Origin: Pseudogemmobacter hezensis
GTDB lineage: Bacteria > Pseudomonadota > Alphaproteobacteria > Rhodobacterales > Rhodobacteraceae
DNA: 64,000 bases
Assembly (NCBI RefSeq): GCF_013155295.1
Contig: NZ_JABJXT010000004.1
Span: forward strand, 1 to 64,000
Direction of reading: 5' to 3'
Of this stretch, positions 61,037 through 64,000 are shown one piece after another. Position 1 is the first letter of the stretch. Each line of letters opens with the position of its first letter. A program made the position numbers and the translations under genes. The notes below the pieces were generated by a model. It searched no databases. It was not told the origin of the DNA and saw only the letters and a list, made by a program, of their open reading frames with translations.

Positions 61037-63139
61037 ATGACCGTCGCCGAGGCTGATTTCATCACATTGCAACAGGGCAGCCAGGTGTCTGGCCCTGCCG
61101 CCCAATCTGCCGACGCCCAATCTGCCGCCATCCGGCTGGAGGGCGTCTCGAAACGCTTTGGCGGCGCAGAGGCGAGGCCCGCGCTGCACAATATCAACCT
61201 TGAGATCAGGCGCGGAGAGATCTTCTGCCTGATGGGCACCTCGGGCAGCGGCAAGTCGACATTGCTGCGCCATATCAATCGGTTGATCGAGCCGGGCGCG
61301 GGCCGTGTCGCGGTGAATGGCCGCGATATCGGCAGCCTCTCTGCGCCAGAGCTGCGGCAGTTACGCAGCCATCAGGTCGGCATGGTGTTCCAGAATTTCG
61401 GCCTGTTGCCGCATCGAACCGCGCTGGAAAACGTGGCTTTGCCGCTGGAATTGCGCGGTGCCCCGCAGGAAGAGGCGCTGTCGGTTGCCCGCAAACAGCT
61501 GGCCCTGGTCGGCCTGGCCGAGGCTGCAGGGCGCTATCCGTCAGAGCTGTCGGGCGGCATGCAGCAGCGCGTCGGCCTGGCGCGGGCGCTGGTCGGCGAG
61601 CCCGATATCCTGCTGATGGACGAGCCTTTCGGCGCCCTTGACCCCACCATCCGCCGCGATCTGCAGGAACAGGTGCGCGAGCTGGTGCGCGCGCGCGGCA
61701 TCACCACGGTGATCGTCACCCATGACCCGGCCGAGGCCATGCGGCTGGCCGACCGCATCGCGCTGCTGCGCGAGGGCGAGATCGTCCAGCTGGGCAGGCC
61801 GCAAGAGATCCTCGATGCCCCGGCGGATGCCTGGGTGGCCGATTTCTTCCGGGGCTTCGCAAGTGACGGCGCGGGGCCGCATCAGCCGCCTGCCGCCTCT
61901 GTGCCCGTTGAGACACCCGCCGCCCCAACCGCCGAAGCCCCCACCGTCGCTGCTCAGCCGCCGCTTGCGGGCTGGCAAAGGCTGCTGGCGGGGCCTGCTC
62001 GTTTCGCGGGCGCGGCCTGGGGGCTGTTCTGGCTGCTGGCCGCCGCCGAGGCCACGGGCATTGCGCTGCTGGCCGGTTCCGCCGTCGCGCCCGAGGGGGC
62101 TGCGGGCGGGCTGGTCGCGGGGCTGCTTTTGCTGCTGGCCAGCCGGCTTTTCTGCCTCTTTGGCCGCGCCACCATGGTTCCGGGCAGCCGCCAGTTTCTG
62201 ACCGCCACAGCTGTTCTTCTGGCGGTCTGGGGGCTGGTGATCTGGCGGGCGGTTTACGGCGACCCGGGCGAGGCGCTCTTCGGCCCGCTGGCGGATCGTA
62301 GCCTCGCGATGAAGGTCAGCGCCCTGTTGGACAGCGCGATTTCCTGGATGCAGACCTCATTCCAGTCGGTTTTCACGCTGATCGTCATCGGGGTGCGCAG
62401 CGCCATCGAGGCGGTCGAGTGGCTGCTGACCTGGCTGTCCTGGCCGGTGCCGGTGATTGCGCTGCTTTACGCGGCCTGGCAATTCGCGGGGCGGCAGGTG
62501 GCGCTGCTGACGCTGGTCTCCTGCGCCTATCTGGTCTTTTTCGGCTTCTGGCCGCAGACGGTTTCGACGGTCTCGCTGGTCGGGGCGGCGGTGCTGCTGA
62601 CGGTGCTGATCGGCATTCCGGGCGGGATCCTGCTGGCACGCAGCCCGGTTGCCGCGCGGATCGTCTCGCCCTTGCTGGACATCATGCAAACGCTGCCCAG
62701 CTTCGTCTATCTGATCCCGGCGGTCGCCTTCTTTTCGGTCGGCAAAACCCCCGCCGTGCTGGCCACGATCATCTTCGCCCTGCCGCCGATGATCCGGCTG
62801 ACCGCGCTTGGCATCACCCAGGTGCCCGCAACCGTGACCGAGGCCGCGCTGGCCCATGGGGCCACGCCCCGCCAGGTGCTGACCCGGGTCGAGCTGCCCC
62901 TGGCCAAACCCTCGATCCTGCTGGGCCTGAACCAGACCATCGTCATGAGCCTTTCGATGGTCGTGGTCTCGGCGCTGATCGGCGCGGGGGGGCTGGGCTA
63001 TGACGTGGTCAATGCGCTGCGCAATATCCAGGGCGGGGCAGGGTTCCTGGCCGGAATTGCAATCGTCATCTGCGCGATTGTCCCCGACCGCATCCTGCAA
63101 GGCGCCATGAAAAAGAACCAAAGCCATTCGCGCCCCTGA
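61037..63139 (+). CDS. Fused ATPase-permease of a glycine-betaine/proline-type ABC importer (ProV-ProW)
   Basis: A 700-residue fusion. The N-terminal ATPase (about 35-285) has MGTSGSGKSTLLRHINRL, VFQNFGLLPHRTALEN typical of ProV, signature LSGGMQQRVGLARAL and Walker B LLMDEPFGALD. There are no C-terminal CBS domains; a Pro/Ala-rich linker (about 285-315) leads to the permease (about 320-695), with ALAHGATPRQVLTRVELPLAKPSILLGLNQ as its EAA-type loop. ProV and ProW are normally separate proteins. The start at 61037 has GGGTGG upstream; ATG 61013 is also possible. It imports betaine, choline or a related osmolyte with the binding protein that follows. Confidence 0.88.
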   Translation: MTVAEADFITLQQGSQVSGPAAQSADAQSAAIRLEGVSKRFGGAEARPALHNINLEIRRGEIFCLMGTSGSGKSTLLRHINRLIEPGAGRVAVNGRDIGSLSAPELRQLRSHQVGMVFQNFGLLPHRTALENVALPLELRGAPQEEALSVARKQLALVGLAEAAGRYPSELSGGMQQRVGLARALVGEPDILLMDEPFGALDPTIRRDLQEQVRELVRARGITTVIVTHDPAEAMRLADRIALLREGEIVQLGRPQEILDAPADAWVADFFRGFASDGAGPHQPPAASVPVETPAAPTAEAPTVAAQPPLAGWQRLLAGPARFAGAAWGLFWLLAAAEATGIALLAGSAVAPEGAAGGLVAGLLLLLASRLFCLFGRATMVPGSRQFLTATAVLLAVWGLVIWRAVYGDPGEALFGPLADRSLAMKVSALLDSAISWMQTSFQSVFTLIVIGVRSAIEAVEWLLTWLSWPVPVIALLYAAWQFAGRQVALLTLVSCAYLVFFGFWPQTVSTVSLVGAAVLLTVLIGIPGGILLARSPVAARIVSPLLDIMQTLPSFVYLIPAVAFFSVGKTPAVLATIIFALPPMIRLTALGITQVPATVTEAALAHGATPRQVLTRVELPLAKPSILLGLNQTIVMSLSMVVVSALIGAGGLGYDVVNALRNIQGGAGFLAGIAIVICAIVPDRILQGAMKKNQSHSRP

Positions 63140-63187
63140 GGCAGCGAATGAAACAGAAACTGCATAATAAACTGAGATGGTAAAACA

Positions 63188-64000
63188 ATGATCAGAAAAC
63201 TTATCGCCACAGTCGCCGTCAGCGCGACCCTGGCAAGCCCGCTTTACGCCCAGTCAAAACCAAAACTGGTAATTGGCGAGCAAAACTGGACCGGCGCAAT
63301 CGTCATCGGCAACCTGATCGCCGAGGTCGTCCGCACCCGGTTTGACGCAGATGTTTCTTTGCTGTCGGCAGATCTTCCGGTGCTGATGTCCAGCGCCGGA
63401 AAGAATGACGGCTCGGTTGATGTGCTGCCCGATATCTATCTGCCAAATCAAGCCACCGCCTGGGGCAAATATGTCGCCGCCGGCAGCGCGGAAACCCTGG
63501 TCCCCAACGCAAACCCCTATATCAGCGAGCAGGGCTTCTATATCCCGGGATATATTCAGGATGAATATGGGGTGACCTCGGTCGATGACCTGAAACGCCC
63601 TGAAATTGCTGAATTGTTCAAATCGCCTGCGGGCGGCAAGCCCGAGTTTCTGATTGGCCCTGCGGGATGGGAATCCACCTATATCAGCCAGATCAAAGCC
63701 AAGGATTACGGCTTTGCCCCTTTGTTTGAGGATGTCTCGACCGAGGCCTCTGTCACCTATGCCCGGATCGACGCCGCCTTCAAAGCAAAGACCGGGGTAC
63801 TGTTTTATGGCTATACGCCGGACTGGATTTTCGTGAATTACGACCTGCGCCTTTTGCAGGAGCCGGAGTTCGACGGCTATGCCCAGGACAATAAAAAGGA
63901 CGACCCGCTTTATAACCCCGATGGCAAATGGCTTTACGTCAGCCCGACCGAAGATCCCGACTGGCTGAACAAAAGCCGCATTACCAGCGCTTTCCCGCCC
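63188..64000 (+). CDS. Glycine-betaine/choline-type substrate-binding protein (OpuAC/ProX), 3' end off window
   Basis: The first 271 residues are present with no stop. The signal peptide is MIRKLIATVAVSATLASPL with cleavage after YAQ. The mature part begins KPKLVIGEQNWTGAIVIGNL, as in OpuAC-domain proteins, and includes DVLPDIYLPNQATAWGKYV and GPAGWESTYISQIKAKDYGF. Trp and Tyr residues that could form an aromatic box are visible (NWTG, GYTPDWIF). It lies 48 bp after the fused ProV-ProW gene and completes that importer. Confidence 0.85.
   Translation, partial: MIRKLIATVAVSATLASPLYAQSKPKLVIGEQNWTGAIVIGNLIAEVVRTRFDADVSLLSADLPVLMSSAGKNDGSVDVLPDIYLPNQATAWGKYVAAGSAETLVPNANPYISEQGFYIPGYIQDEYGVTSVDDLKRPEIAELFKSPAGGKPEFLIGPAGWESTYISQIKAKDYGFAPLFEDVSTEASVTYARIDAAFKAKTGVLFYGYTPDWIFVNYDLRLLQEPEFDGYAQDNKKDDPLYNPDGKWLYVSPTEDPDWLNKSRITSAFPP

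Overview
The window looks like part of a large secondary replicon (megaplasmid or chromid) of a GC-rich alphaproteobacterium, most likely a Rhodobacterales member close to Paracoccus. This is inferred from a complete repABC cassette with two parS palindromes and an antisense-RNA signature, a plasmid-type scpB/DUF1403 pair, the dense packing of ABC-transporter catabolic operons, and frequent GTG/TTG starts with 4-bp overlaps. No rRNA, tRNA or CRISPR array was recognised.

Layout. 0-1.5 kb is a defence/mobile scar: an IS21-like end cuts the N-terminus of a large helicase, next to an intact Abi-family HEPN protein that follows a promoter, a structured leader and an intrinsic terminator. 1.5-8.6 kb is the replicon backbone: scpB, a decayed DUF1403 gene, a tyrosine recombinase with a lox-like palindrome, repA-repB-repC and a small duplicated-motif protein behind a LexA-type box. 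8.8-12.6 kb is a large RTX repeat gene broken by one missing base in a G tract. 12.7-20.9 kb is a non-phosphorylating L-fucose catabolic operon with its ABC importer and a divergent IclR regulator. 21.1-25.2 kb carries a Tat-exported cyclase, an AhpD-like protein, a glycosyltransferase/RgpF fusion and a DUF1127 gene. 25.3-31.9 kb is a polyamine uptake operon with an aminobutyraldehyde dehydrogenase and a LysR gene. 31.9-32.8 kb is a junction of three gene fragments.

32.8-43.1 kb holds a ketoglutarate-semialdehyde-type dehydrogenase, then deoC-ALDH16-HAD (deoxyribose phosphate breakdown), then a GntR regulator with an SDR, an SMP-30 lactonase and a quinone-linked D-lactate dehydrogenase. 43.3-51.3 kb is a DeoR-controlled pentose operon: importer, AraD-like epimerase, ribulokinase and, in place of araA, an AGE-family isomerase. 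51.3-53.4 kb is a class III aminotransferase with a divergent Lrp regulator. 53.4-60.5 kb is a siderophore uptake locus (TonB receptor, binding protein, AraC regulator, ATPase, fused double permease). 60.9-64 kb is a fused ProV-ProW osmolyte importer with its binding protein, cut by the window end.

Together the region acts as a nutrient-scavenging module: six ABC importers for sugars, polyamines, ferric siderophore and betaine-type solutes feed dehydrogenase-rich pathways ending in pyruvate, lactate, acetate or succinate-type products. Each block has its own regulator and palindromic or repeated operator candidates.
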